Assembly: GCF_030867145.1 (NCBI RefSeq)
Contig: NC_134428.1
Coordinates: 25,647,537-25,711,536, forward strand
Direction: 5' to 3'
Source of the DNA: Opisthocomus hoazin
Taxonomy: Eukaryota > Chordata > Aves > Opisthocomiformes > Opisthocomidae
DNA length: 64,000 nt
Position 1 is the first letter of the stretch, and each line of letters opens with the position of its first letter. Position numbers and translations under genes: made by a program. Shown piece by piece: positions 14,715-28,208 of the stretch. Below the pieces are notes generated by a model, which ran no database searches, was not told the origin of the DNA, and was given only the letters and a program-made list of their open reading frames with translations.

Positions 14715-15629
14715 GTAAGTTCGGTTGCCCTAGTTTGGCACCTTCAGGGTAGGTGCTGGATGTACCCCTGTCACAGAGCCCACGGCGCTGGCTCTTGTGG
14801 CCTGGGCAGGAGGGGAGGGGAAGGGAAGGACAGCAGGAGTCGGAGGATGCAGGGTGGTTCTTGCCTGGTGCCGAGGCTGCTGCTGCCTCCAGCTCCTCCT
14901 TGGGACACGTTGCGCTTGTTGGCAGGTGGAGAGCTGAGCTGTGTCGAAGCACCGGGCAGGGCGGTTCGGAGGCACCCGGGGCAGCTGGTGAGCTGCCAGC
15001 ATGCCCCTGCCCAGCCCCGTGCCCTGCCCCGGGGTCTGAGGGACGTGGGGTCTGCGGCTCCTCTGCTGGGGTTGCCATCCCGAGAGTGAACTGGTGGCGT
15101 TCGGCTCCGGTTCCCTGTAACGGGCACCGAGCAGAGTGCGTTCGTGACATCCTTCGTATGCTGAAATAAAAATCACCAACAGCGGGCAGAGCCCGGGCGG
15201 GTTTGAGCCGGTGTTTGCCCTCTGGCCGAGTCCTCCAAGACCCAGAACACCCTTTAAAGAAGGTGGTGGCGGTGCGTGTTATCTCCTCGGCCTCCCCGAG
15301 GTGACAGATCGCTTTCCAAGCCGCGCTGCCAGCACGCGGTAACGAGCAGCCGTAGATCCCAGCTCCCGCTTAACGAGAATCTGTGTAACGAGAAGTGACG
15401 GCGCCCAGCCAGCCCACCGCAGCCTGACCGCAGCGCTGCCCGGTGCGGGCGCCGGGTGGGTCGTGCCGCTCTCGAGCGATGCTTGCCTGGTATTTTTGTG
15501 TTGTGGCTGTCTTCATCCTTTGGTCATGTGTGCCCGGCGCGTTTCACTGAGTGCGATTGGATTTGAAAGGTTTTCATTCTGATTCATCTCCTTTAATTAT
15601 CAGTCTTCCTTTTAAATCTTTCATTTCAG
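14715..15629 (+). other. PRKCB: PRKCB intron
   Basis: A 915-bp intron from gtaagt to tcatttcag; mostly GC-rich with an AT-rich 3' end. It has no recognisable repeat or gene. Confidence 0.85.
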
Positions 15630-15692
15630 ATTCTACGCAGCAGAAATAGCCATCGGCCTCTTCTTTCTGCAGAGCAAAGGCATCATTTATCG
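15630..15692 (+). CDS. PRKCB: PRKCB exon: helix E to catalytic loop
   Basis: This 63-bp exon encodes FYAAEIAIGLFFLQSKGIIY and ends in a split Arg codon (CG|G). It covers helix E and leads into the YRD catalytic loop, completed by the next exon. AEIAIGLFFLQSKG is the beta isoform form (alpha: ISIGLFFLHKRG). The acceptor is tcatttcag and the donor gtaggt. Confidence 0.98.
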
Positions 15693-18030
<2,338 letters not shown>

Positions 18031-18739
18031 TAGATGCTCCGCAGGGGTTTTGGCAGCCACTCTGCTGCTCTTTTCCGTGGGGTGACGTTGCTGTGGGCAG
18101 CTTTCTGTGGAAACAGGGACATGAGCGAGTTCACCGTCCCCTGGGGAAGCTCACCCCCTCCGCACTGTCCCCCTGCCCCGTCAGCAAGCAGCGCTGCTGG
18201 CTCTGCCTCTCCGCGTGGCTGCGTGCCCTGCTTCTGCCTCCAAGGGCAGAAAATCTTCGGTGCCGGTCTCCACGCGGCGTTTTCCCCCTCTGGGTGTTCT
18301 CCCCACGTCCGTGCCGCTGGCGTCGCCGTGCCTGGCCGATCCTTGGCACGCTCCGACCCTCCAGGGGCTGCTCCCTGCCTCGCTGCGGGGAAGGGGGAGC
18401 GCGGCAGCTCGGCTTCGCCCCTCGCCGCCGGTGACGCCCGCGTCCAGCACGGCGTAACCGGTGCGGAGAAATGGGGTTCCCAGTGGAGAGTGTGGCCCTG
18501 GGAAGTGGAAATCTTTCGATCTCTCCCGCTTGCTGCTGGCGGCGAGGGGCTGTGTGCCGGCGAGGAGGGGCTGCCGCTCGGCCGCTCTCGCTCACCCCAG
18601 AGTTCTTTTGCGTTTGGGTATTACCTGTGTGGTGGAGTCACATGTGGCACTTACCTGAAGTGCTGTGTGGGTGCCATTGAACATCAGATTTGTGAAATTC
18701 AGGTAGGTAATTACTGCCAAACGCCTGCTCCCTCAACGT

Positions 18740-19120
18740 GAAAATATCCCTCTAAGAACTTCTCACTCTGCTGAATTTTCAATGATGAGATTAATATTTA
18801 TTCATTAAATATTTCGGAGAAAGATTCTTTTTGCTAGGACGTAGCTGGATGCGTTTGTATGCTAAACTACATTGCATTTTGCTGCAGCCAGAGAGGTTTT
18901 TAGTTACTCATTCCAATGTGTGTTACGTGTCCTGGTCCCACTGAGATTAATTCTGGTGGCATGTCGGTGTATAGCTCAGATGCTGTGGGTGATTAATGCC
19001 CTTTCAGAGCAGGACAAATGACCACTGCTCTTGGTATTTGGCTGAGCATTATCACTTAAACTCTTATTTTCTTCTGCTTGCTCTGATTTTTTTTTTTCCG
19101 AAAGGAAAACAGAAGATGGG
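18740..19120. promoter_or_regulatory. AT-rich intronic block, possible conserved element
   Basis: About 380 bp of non-repetitive AT-rich DNA has several homeodomain-type cores (ATTAAT, TTAAT, ATTCATTAAAT) in a GC-rich intron. This pattern is typical of vertebrate conserved non-coding elements, but conservation cannot be judged from one sequence. Confidence 0.3.
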
Positions 19121-20109
19121 AAATTAGAGCGCAGATCGCTGCGGTACCCTGGAATGGTGCTGAAGCCTGCTACCAGCGGGTCTCAGAAGGGTGATGATAC
19201 ACAGCCCCGGCTCTGTGAATAGAAACAGGGACACGGGGTTCTGGCGGGGTCCCCTGCGGGGTGGCCAGGCCACGGCAGAGCTGGGGTCCCTGCCTGCAGC
19301 CCCCCCGGGCCCTCCTGCTGAGCCCCGCTCCCTCGCGTTAGGAGCGGCAGCGCTCTCAGACCAGCGTGTCGTCGGGGTAGAAGTGTCCCGTGGGTTGCTT
19401 GGCCCATTTTCAGGGCTCGCTCTGTTCTGCGGTCCGGCTCTGCGTGCCGAGGTGGCACCTGCCGAGGGCGAGTGACCCCGCGGGTGCCGTCTCCTCTGAA
19501 CAACGCGGGTTCTGCAGGGGCTGGGCTTTGACCTTCCCCAGCGTGCGGTCGGCGGCTTCGATGTACAGAGGCTGCTTTTCTCCGAGGATGACTGCTAAGC
19601 GCTGTTTTCTCTGAAGGGCCTTTCTGGGGTGAACAGTTCACACCTCGGGTTCCCAGCGCGCTCGTAAATCGTTGACCAAACAAGCAGGAGGAGCTTCAAG
19701 TGCACTCGGTCGAGGGCTTGCAGAGCTGAAACTCGGCGTCTGATCGCGGCGGGAAGGGTCAGCCCGCGTCTGGCCCGGCCGTGGGACGCTGTCGAGGCAC
19801 TGGGCATCGCGTCACCGCGTTTGGGCGTGGGGCTGGACCAGGACCAGGGCAGAGAGACGACTGGCGTCGCTCTCATTCTCCAGTCGTGCCTCGGTGCTGG
19901 TGCTTCCGCGGGGTGGAACTGCTCCCTGCTTGGGTGGGCGGGCAGCACCCCGCCTGCTTCTCGACGGAGCTCCCGGTCGGATCCCGCGGGACACGGCGAG
20001 GGTCTGTGGCAAGGGCAGGGGCGGCTGGACGTGACTCCTGAGGTCGCGGGGACGGGAGCTCGCCGGGGAGCAGCGGCAGGAGCAGACCTCGGCAGCTGCG
20101 TTGCTGTGC

Positions 20110-20225
20110 GCTTTCTCCTCTGATTAGCATACGATTTGCATTTGTGCTTGAGCGCAGGAATCTTTGCAGAATAGAATTCTGTAATTAGGATTAATAAATT
20201 GCGTAATTGTTTTGCATGAAGTAAC
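20110..20225. promoter_or_regulatory. AT-rich island with octamer and homeodomain-like sites
   Basis: In about 115 bp there is a perfect octamer ATTTGCAT (20134-20141), TTTTGCATGA near 20210, and several TAATTA-like cores (GTAATTAGGATTAATAAATT). POU and homeodomain factors bind such motifs. The function is inferred; one octamer can occur by chance. Confidence 0.3.
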
Positions 20226-21378
20226 AGATGGCACAGCCCAAGGCCTGCCAAACCCCAAACGCTGAAGTGACGCCCAGCAGCAGCAGCCCAGCCATGAAAC
20301 CGGCGCTCGAAGACCCTGCGCAGCGGAAGGGAGCCCGGGGGAGCCCGGCTCCTGCCGCCGTCCCGGGGTTGGACCTGGGGGGGACAGCGGGGGGGCTGCG
20401 TCTGGCAGCAGCCCCCGGCCCAGGGCACGGACCCGGCGTCTCGCTGCACGCCGGAGCCCGGGAACGCGGAGAGCCGAGCGGCAGCGGCGCGGGGGGAAGG
20501 TGCCACGGGGCTCTCCTGGGGCTGGGGCTGTTCCTCCGCCGGCCGGGTCTGTGCCGGGGGTCTCGCTGACAGGGGCCGAGCCCCTCGCTGGGTTCAGCTA
20601 CGGAGCCCCCGGGCGAGGTCGCTTGCTCTGCAGAGGCAGGGGGGCTGGGTGGCTTTGCTGCAGGGCTGGGGGATTGTGAAATTCAGGGAATTTCAGGTTT
20701 TGCAGAGTAAATCATGGAAAAATACAAAAATTCATATTTCGGTTCCTTATCCAAAATAAACGTTGGTATTTTTAAATTTAAAAAACAAAACCACCAAACC
20801 CTGAAGTTACATCATTATTCATTTTAACTCCGAAACAACCACACTGCTCGGGTAGGGCTGGGCCCGCCGGTGATCGGGTTATTTTGCGCGGGATGTTCTG
20901 CAGTGAATGACGCAGAGCAAACCGGCCGCTGGGAGCACGGAGGGCTTGGCTGCCCCTGCGCTGCGGCTGTGTTTTGGAGGGCCACGCACCGTCCCCGCGG
21001 GCCAGACCCTGCGCCTTCGAACCAACCGCGCGGAAATCCGGGGGAAGAAATGGCGAAGTGCATCAGGGTGAGCAGGGCCGGCTGCTGCTCCTGCTCCCAG
21101 ATGCTGGCGGGTTGGGAAGAGCACGGCGAATACGCTACAGCTTCGGCTGAGTGTCTGAAATCACCGTGAATAGTCTGGTTTTTTCTAATAGTGCACATTG
21201 GAGGGCTGCTGATTTTTTGCAAGCTACTGAACCCATTTGCTATCTTGTGTTCTGTTTATAACTGTGATTTCCCCCCGTTCGGGGACTGGTGTCTCAGTAA
21301 ATAACCCGGTCCTTTTGACCAGGACTACAGCTCGAGATCAGTTTGCATTGAGCCAACAGGTTAAAAATGGGAGCGTAA

Positions 21379-21753
<375 letters not shown>

Positions 21754-21861
21754 GCTCCCTTCGAGGGAGAAGACGAAGACGAGCTCTTCCAGTCCATCAT
21801 GGAGCACAACGTAGCCTACCCCAAGTCCATGTCCAAGGAGGCAGTGGCCATCTGCAAAGGG
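21754..21861 (+). CDS. PRKCB: PRKCB exon: C-lobe helix G region
   Basis: This 108-bp, phase-0 exon gives 36 residues: [20 protein letters not shown] then [26 protein letters not shown] and [16 protein letters not shown] are PRKCB forms (alpha has PPFDGEDEDE and NVSYPKSLSKEAVSIC). The acceptor is gctctag and the donor GGG|gtaagg. An 11-bp pyrimidine-rich repeat begins about 60 bp after the donor. Confidence 0.98.
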
Positions 21862-21923
21862 GTAAGGGCTGCGCTGCGGTGGCTGGGAGCAGGGAGAAGC
21901 GCAGCCGGTGGGCGCAGCGCTGG

Positions 21924-22030
21924 TCCTCGCCCTCCCCTCACCCTCCCCTCACCTTCCCCTCGCCCTCCCCTCGCCCTCCCCTCACCTTCCCCTCGCCCTC
22001 CCCTCGCCCTCCCCTCGCCCTCCCCTCCCC
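21924..22030. repeat. 11-bp pyrimidine-rich tandem repeat
   Basis: Nine to ten copies of TCRCCYTCCCC form an almost pure pyrimidine tract on the sense strand (purines only at one position per unit). The other strand is G-rich (GGGGAGGG units) and could form quadruplex or triplex structures. It begins about 60 bp after the donor of the 21754-21861 exon. Confidence 0.92.
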
Positions 22031-24500
22031 GGTCCGGGCTGCAGGCTCCCGCGCAAGGCAAACCTCCCAGAGCTCGGCTGTGTTCTGGTGCCCGTGCTCC
22101 GCTCCTAGGACCACAACTTGCACTATTTTATCAATATGTGCTAAAAATGGTTAAAAATAATATCTAGGTCCTTTCTGTGCCGTGACGCTGCTCGGGGCAG
22201 AGCCTGGGGTCGGGCTGGAGGGCTGGCCTGGCTCCGCTCCGGTGAGCGGCAGGAACGCTGGGGGGGATGTGGGCGCCGAGGACATCGGCCCCGAGACCCT
22301 GCTTGTGGGTGGGTGACACCAGGGCAGTTTCCTGCATCTTTGCCTGAAGCGAAAAGCGACGCTCGGAGCGAAGCAGTGTGATTCCGAGACAGCTTTCCCG
22401 GGAGCCGATGCGGGGCCTGCGTCCTGCGGAGGTTTCCGCTTGGCGCTGGCGAGGGCGGCTGGGGGCAGCTGGAGCCGCGTGCTGCTCTGCGCCGCTGTGG
22501 GTCAGCGCAGCCTGCTCGTTAGCTCATTAGCTCTTAATTTGCGGTGCAGCTCTGCGTTGCCCGGTGTCCTGAGCTCTCTGTGGACTGGGCCTAGGCCACA
22601 CTTAAATGCAGTCTGAATTAATTTGCGCTGTGATGAGTAACGGCTGGCGAGGTCCTGCTGCTGTTACGGGTACGGTTATTGCTCGGGACTGCGCCTCAGC
22701 GCAGGCAGCCGGTGTCAAACGGTGCTATAAATACGTGTTTGTGTAGGAATTTCAAAAATGTTTGCTTTTAATAGTTAATATTTAAAATATCTGAATGTTC
22801 TATGTCTCAAAATAGTGTTTCTATCTACAAATGACACATCTTGCGCTTAGCGCTCCCACGGCAGCATTTCGAAGGCTCTCTCAGCGCTGCCAGGATTCAG
22901 AGCTGGTGCTGAGGAGGGGAGTTGGCTCGTCTGGTGGGGTGAAGCCGCATGGGTGCTCCCCGCCGGGCGCGCAGGGAGGGGACACTGCCCGGGCCACCCG
23001 GCACTCGCCCTCAGCAGAGCGTGGTACGGCAGAGTCCCTGACTCGGAAACCCCACTGGTGGCCCAAGGGGCAGCTTCCCCGGACTTCCTCACCCTCTCTC
23101 CTTCCTCCTGCTGTTGTTGGCTGGGACATCAGGGGAAGCTGCTCCGTGTCCCCGGGCGGGCTGGAGGGAGGGCGGGTGCTCGGTGATGCTGAGCACCGTT
23201 CTCCCCCAGCACCCAAGGGAGCGGGACAGACCTCACCGTCGGCTCCGTTTGCTGTTGCGTCAGTCCGGACGTGAATGCCGTAAATAGACGAGGAGAGACC
23301 ACGGCTGCAGCCTCTGCTGGGTGTAGCTGTGCAGGCTTTTCTCACGTCTGGAGATGTGAGGCTGCAGGGGAGGACGTTTAGCCGTGCGTGGAGAGCTTGG
23401 TTCTTTATTAATTCTTGTATTTTTTTGCAGCGCAGTGGTGGTTGCCTTTGTCCCTGTTGTGTCAGGGACGTGCACAAAAGCTCCTGACGTTCTTTACCTC
23501 CACCAAACTGCTACACCAGAAAGTTTAATCAAAAATACGTGCGGTATTTATGAACCATCAATATTGACATTTTCCCCTGGAATACCATAAAATCTGTCTC
23601 CGTTGGCCACGGGGCATGGGAGCCACGCTGTGTGCGTTGGTCCGTGGCAGGTCTTCCGGAGGGCAGAGACCCAGCCCTGTGTCAGTCCGGGGGGCAGGCG
23701 GCTGGAGAAGCCTCCACTCCTACACGTGAAGGGTTTGGGGTCTCACCGCCGCGCTCTCCAGAGCGATTCCGCTGTTCCCCCGCGGTTTCACTCCGCCGTG
23801 CCGGTGCCAGTCGTCGCTTACTGTCACACAGCTCCGAGATGAAAAGCATTTGATCCTGAAAGCCTTGTATCGGCCCGAGCCAAGAAACAAGTGTTAATCA
23901 GAGATAGTTGGCTGGGAAGCAAAATGGAGAGTTACCCAGAACACAGCTCCTCGACCCGACAGGCAGCGTCAATTGGCAGATCAAACGGAGCGTTTCCCTC
24001 CTCTGCTGTCAGCTCGGATTTGTTCCCGGAGGCTGATGCGGGAGCGGCCGCTTCCCTGCTGCAGGTAGCGGAGCTCTGCTCTCGGGAGCTCTGCCGTGGC
24101 TACCAGGAGCCAGGCTCCCGTCTCGGAGCCGCGCGCGTCTGCGTGCCGCTGGCCATCGCGCACGGAGGGGTTTGTGCCCGAGCGGAGCAGCCCTTTCCTG
24201 GTGAACGACTGCGCGCGAACTCCATCTCCCTCTGCGCTCTCTGCCCGCTAGCAGCGGCGGAAGCCAGCGTGTTTTCGGCGGTGATGAGTGGAGGTGTTTC
24301 GAGGGGTGTTCCCATGGGTGGTGCTGCCCGGGAGAAGCAGCCATGGCCGTGCGAAGGGCGGCTGGGCACCGTGCCGGGGGGTTTGCTGGCTCTGGCTCCG
24401 GCGTCGCGGTGGCACGGCTGTGCCACGCTGAAGCGTGTGCCGGGGCGGCGGAGGGGCCAGTGCCCTCAGGGGAAGGTCCCGGTGGGGGCTGCTGCCCATC

Positions 24501-25043
24501 AACAGAATCCCAGCGTGGTGGGGGTCAGCAGGGCCCTCTGTGGGTCACCCAGCCCAACCCCCTGCCCAAGCAGGGTCACCCAGAGCAGGGGGCACAGCAT
24601 CGCGTCCAGGCGGGTCTGGAATATCTCCAGAGAAGGAGACTCCACAGCCTCCCTGGGCAGCCTGGGCCAGGGCTCCGTCACCCTCAGAGGGAAGAAGTTC
24701 TTCCTCGGGTTCAGCTGGAGCTTCCTCTGCTTCAGTTTGTGCCCGTTGCCCCTTGTCCTGTCGCTGGGCACCACTGGAAAGAGTCTGGCCCCGTCCTCCT
24801 GACACCCACCCTGCAGATATTTAGAGGCATTTATTAGGTCCCCTCTCAGCCTTCTCTTCTCCAGGCTGAACAAGCCCAGCTCCCTCAGCCTCTCCTCGCA
24901 GGAGATGCTCCAGTCCCCTCCTCATCCTCGTAGCCCTGCGCTGGACTCTCTCCAGTAGCTCCTCACCTCTCTTGAACCGGGGAGCCCAGCACTGGACACA
25001 GCACTGCAGATGGGGCCTCACTGGGGCAGAGCACAGGGGAACA
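24501..25043 (-). mobile_element. CR1 LINE fragment (copy F)
   Basis: Antisense CR1 starting at 'acagaatcccagcgtgg' and extending through the 3' UTR and about 150 codons of the pol tail to the 'gcagatggggcctcactggggcagagcac' region. The pol frame is broken near 24900 by a small deletion (CTCGCAGGAG). It is in opposite orientation to the CR1 270 bp downstream. Confidence 0.93.
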
Positions 25044-25313
25044 ACACTGCGGTCTCGTCAAATGTGGGCAGAGATCTTCTGGGTCAGCTTTGCCTCTGGG
25101 TGCAAAATGTGCCTTTGGTCACCAAGCCCGTGAGCACACAGCGTGCGCTTGCCCTGCAGAGGCGAAGAGGAAAGGTGCAGCGTAGCAAAGCGGTGGGGTC
25201 CGGGCTCGGGCTTTGCCGTGTCTGCGCTCCAAACGTCGGACGTACGTTACGGGTGATTTGGTCTAAAGCGTCCTTCCTTAGCTGCAGAAGCCTGAAGCGT
25301 GCTCGCTGCTTCG

Positions 25314-25496
25314 TGACAGAGCACTGGAACAGGTTGCCCAGGGAGGCTGTGGAGTCTCCTTCTCTGGAGATATTCCAGCCCCGCCTGGACAAGGTCCTGT
25401 GCAGCCTGCTCTGGGTGACCCTGCTTCGGCAGGGGGTTGGGCTGGGGGACCCACAGAGGTCCCTTCCAACCCCTACTATTCTGTGATTCTGTGATC
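25314..25496 (+). mobile_element. CR1 LINE fragment (copy G)
   Basis: Short sense CR1 starting around 'gcactggaacaggttgccc', a less derived pol tail than its neighbours (most other copies read 'gccctggcccaggctgccc'), and ending in TTCTGTGATTCTGTGA. It forms an inverted pair with 24501-25043. Confidence 0.93.
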
Positions 25497-25499
25497 AGT

Positions 25500-25690
25500 A
25501 CGGGGATTAGAGCAACTTGTTCCTGTTTAATGCAAACAAAGCTACATGATTCTCCTATGTAAGCCAGGAGAATCAATCTGCATGTTTATGGGGTCCTGTA
25601 TATCGATAACAGATGGAGCCTTCCTGCTCACATGCATAAATGCACAATGGGAAAACAAGATTATTTCATTTCTGGATGCATATGTTGAAA
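25500..25690. promoter_or_regulatory. AT-rich block with perfect hairpin and POU/SOX-like motifs
   Basis: Directly after the CR1 end, an AT-rich non-repetitive block has TGATTCTCCT (25547-25556) and its exact reverse complement AGGAGAATCA (25566-25575) around a 9-nt loop. It also contains ATGCAAACAAAG (a POU-like site next to a SOX-like site) and CATGCATAAATGCA. A regulatory role is inference; the motifs themselves are plain in the sequence. Confidence 0.35.
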
Positions 25691-28067
25691 GCACTGAAGG
25701 ACTGCGCTGTGGAACAGCTCTGGTCGGCCTCAGAGGCAGGCACGTGTGGTAGAACATCTTCTGCGATTCGTTACTGGGCTGAGCTGCTCCGAGCGCGGCG
25801 TGCCGAAGGAGCGGGGGGCTTAACCGCGGCACCTCACTTGGGGGTGGGGGGCACACAGCCGCCGGCACGCGCCCGGGCTGTGGCTGGAAGAGCTCAGGGG
25901 CAGAGGAGCGTGGCCAGGGCTCGGCGGCGTGGGCAGGGCAGCGCGGGGCTGGGGGTCGGCGGATGCCCGGGGAGCCGCGAGGGCTGCGCTGGGAGCCCCT
26001 CGGGGACAGGGATGCTTTTTGCTCTCCTCGAGCGGGGCCGAGCGGGGCCGGGCTGGATTGGCAGGACGCTGTCCGGAGCCGGCCGAGGGGATGCGATCAT
26101 CCTCTGGCTTAGCTGAACAGCAGGCAGCTTGAAGCGGGTGCAGTGAAAGCCGAGGGGCGGTGGGGCACGGCAGCCGGCGCGGACAGACAGACGCCTGTCC
26201 GTGTGCCGAGGGCGATGTGAGAGCAGGCGGGTCACCACCTGGCTAGGCATCGCACACCGGGATTTCTGTGGTTTTATAAGGACCCGCATGCTGCGGTACC
26301 GAGAGAGACAGTTATTGACAAACAGAAAGTCAAATGGGAGTTAGAAAAAAATCTCGCTGTTGTTCTTGCTGCCTCCTGGCACCCCCACGGCCGCCCCGTC
26401 CGTCCCCAGCCCACCGCCAGCAGCCCCAGCGCGTGTCCTCGCGCCGGGACGGGCTCCGCGGGGCTGGTGCTGCTGCCGGCCCCGTCCGTGCCCCGAGGAG
26501 CGGTCGGTCTCGCCGGTGGAGATGGCTTGTCCAGCCCGGGCAGCCGGGCAGGGCTGGCTGTTGGCGCTGGGCGTTCCCGGGGTGCGGCTGGTCCAGGGAT
26601 GCGTGGCTCCATCGCCGTGCAGCTGGCTGCCTGCGCGGCGGGCCGGCCGGGGACGTCGTGCCGTTTGCTAGCAGAGTCGTTAGTGGCTCCGCTCTTACGT
26701 CACGTTTGTTGGGATTTTTTATTTTGGGATTTTTTTTGGAGGCTTTTCCTTGCTTTCGGCTCCCTGCTGCAGCTCTACGCTTGAAGATCGGCCTCCGTGA
26801 GCGAGTGTGGTCTGTGCCCTCGCAGGTGGCCGGGCTGACTTCTGTCGGACGCTTACACCTCGGGCAGAGGAGCTCTGCCTGGGCACGGGGCCTGGCGGGC
26901 TCGTTAGCTCCCGGGGCTCGTTAGCTCTGCAGGGCTCGTTGTCTCCCCGTGACTCGGCAGGCTGCCTGCTGCCCAACACATTTATTTTTGTCAGGAGATG
27001 CTTGCTGATAAAACCCTCGTCTTTCGGGCCGGCCGGTCTCCGCAGAGGGGTGGGGAGGTTTCTTGGCCCTGCGGCCGGGGCGAGCTGCGGGTGCCCCGTC
27101 CCTGCCGGGGCTCGCCGGAGGGCACCGGGGTCTCCTGCGGACCCCTGGCGCTGGGACCCGGAGCCAGCCTCGCCGCAGCCCCTGCAGAGCTCTGGGCTCA
27201 GCTTGAACCCTCCTGCTTCCGACGAAGTCGTCCTGCTGCTGCAGGCGTGCGGCTCGTGTTCTCCGCGGGTACCAGCGTCTCCTGAAGCTCTGGAACCCCC
27301 CTCCGATCTCTGAACACGGCTCAGACGATGCCCCCAGGATATTAACGCTTGTACAGCCGCCCCGAATTCCCCCGGCCCGTTTGGCTTCCCTTGCTGAGCC
27401 AGCAAAGAGGAGAAGTTCAGGTGACGAACAACAGGAGCGGACGGTTTGCAGTTTTTTCTCCAAATTTGCTCTTTCGTCAGCAATACGCCTCTTGTCCGTG
27501 CTGCCGCGGTTCCGGGGAAGCGGGGGTTCTGCTTCTAGGGCCATTGACAGCTGCTGAGGGCAAACTGTTCGTCTTAAATGGGCAGTGTCCTGTAAAATTA
27601 ATTATGCAGATGCTGAGGGACTGCGGAGCAGCTCTGCACGCATCCTGCTCCCCGCGTCGTAGCAGCCTGGTGAGACCGCAGTGGTGCGGGGAGCTCTGCC
27701 AGCGCCCTGACGTTATTTCTCGGTGAACCAGTTTCGTTCCTAGAGGAAAGGGTGATGTGCGCGTCCCACCCCGTGCTCACCTACCTGCGGTCTGCTTAGT
27801 CTGCTGTGGGAAGGCATTGCCAGCCTGCCCCGTCCCTGGAGCTGCTCCTGCCTCTCCCTCTGTCCTCTGCTTCAAGCACTGAGAGCTGGGAGAGGAGCCG
27901 GGAGCCCGTGCTGGGGTCCGGGCACTGGTGCGGGGCGTCCCGGGGCAGCGGCCGCGTGGTGCCGGCTGCCCAGCCGGGCATCGCAGCACCCGGGGGGCTT
28001 CTCAGAACGGAGCTTTTGGGAAGCAGTCGGACACTGAGTGACTGTCTCTTCTCTTCCTCTCCCCAAG

Positions 28068-28208
28068 CTGATGACCAAGCACCCTGCCAAGCGACTGGGA
28101 TGCGGCCCGGAAGGCGAGCGGGACATCAAGGAGCACGCGTTCTTCCGCTACATCGACTGGGATAAGCTGGAGCGCAAGGAGATCCAGCCGCCCTTCAAGC
28201 CAAAGGCT
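28068..28208 (+). CDS. PRKCB: PRKCB exon: end of kinase C-lobe, last shared exon
   Basis: This 141-bp, phase-0 exon encodes 47 residues from [20 protein letters not shown] to [10 protein letters not shown]. It completes the C-lobe and begins the AGC-kinase tail. [20 protein letters not shown] is the beta form. It is the last exon common to beta-I and beta-II: after Ala of PKPKA-type text (PFKPKA) the reading frame is phase 0 and joins either 37645 or 42977. The acceptor is ctccccaag and the donor GCT|gtaagt. Confidence 0.98.

Larger units (their letters stand above)
21862..28067 (+). other. PRKCB: PRKCB intron
   Basis: A 6.2-kb intron. It holds the 11-bp pyrimidine repeat (21924-22030), an inverted pair of CR1 fragments (24501-25043 minus, 25314-25496 plus), and AT-rich islands at 22720-22830, 23500-23600 and 25500-25690, the last with a hairpin. 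A GGGCTCGTTAGCTC-like unit repeats about three times at 26895-26945. No coding sequence is supported. Confidence 0.8.
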
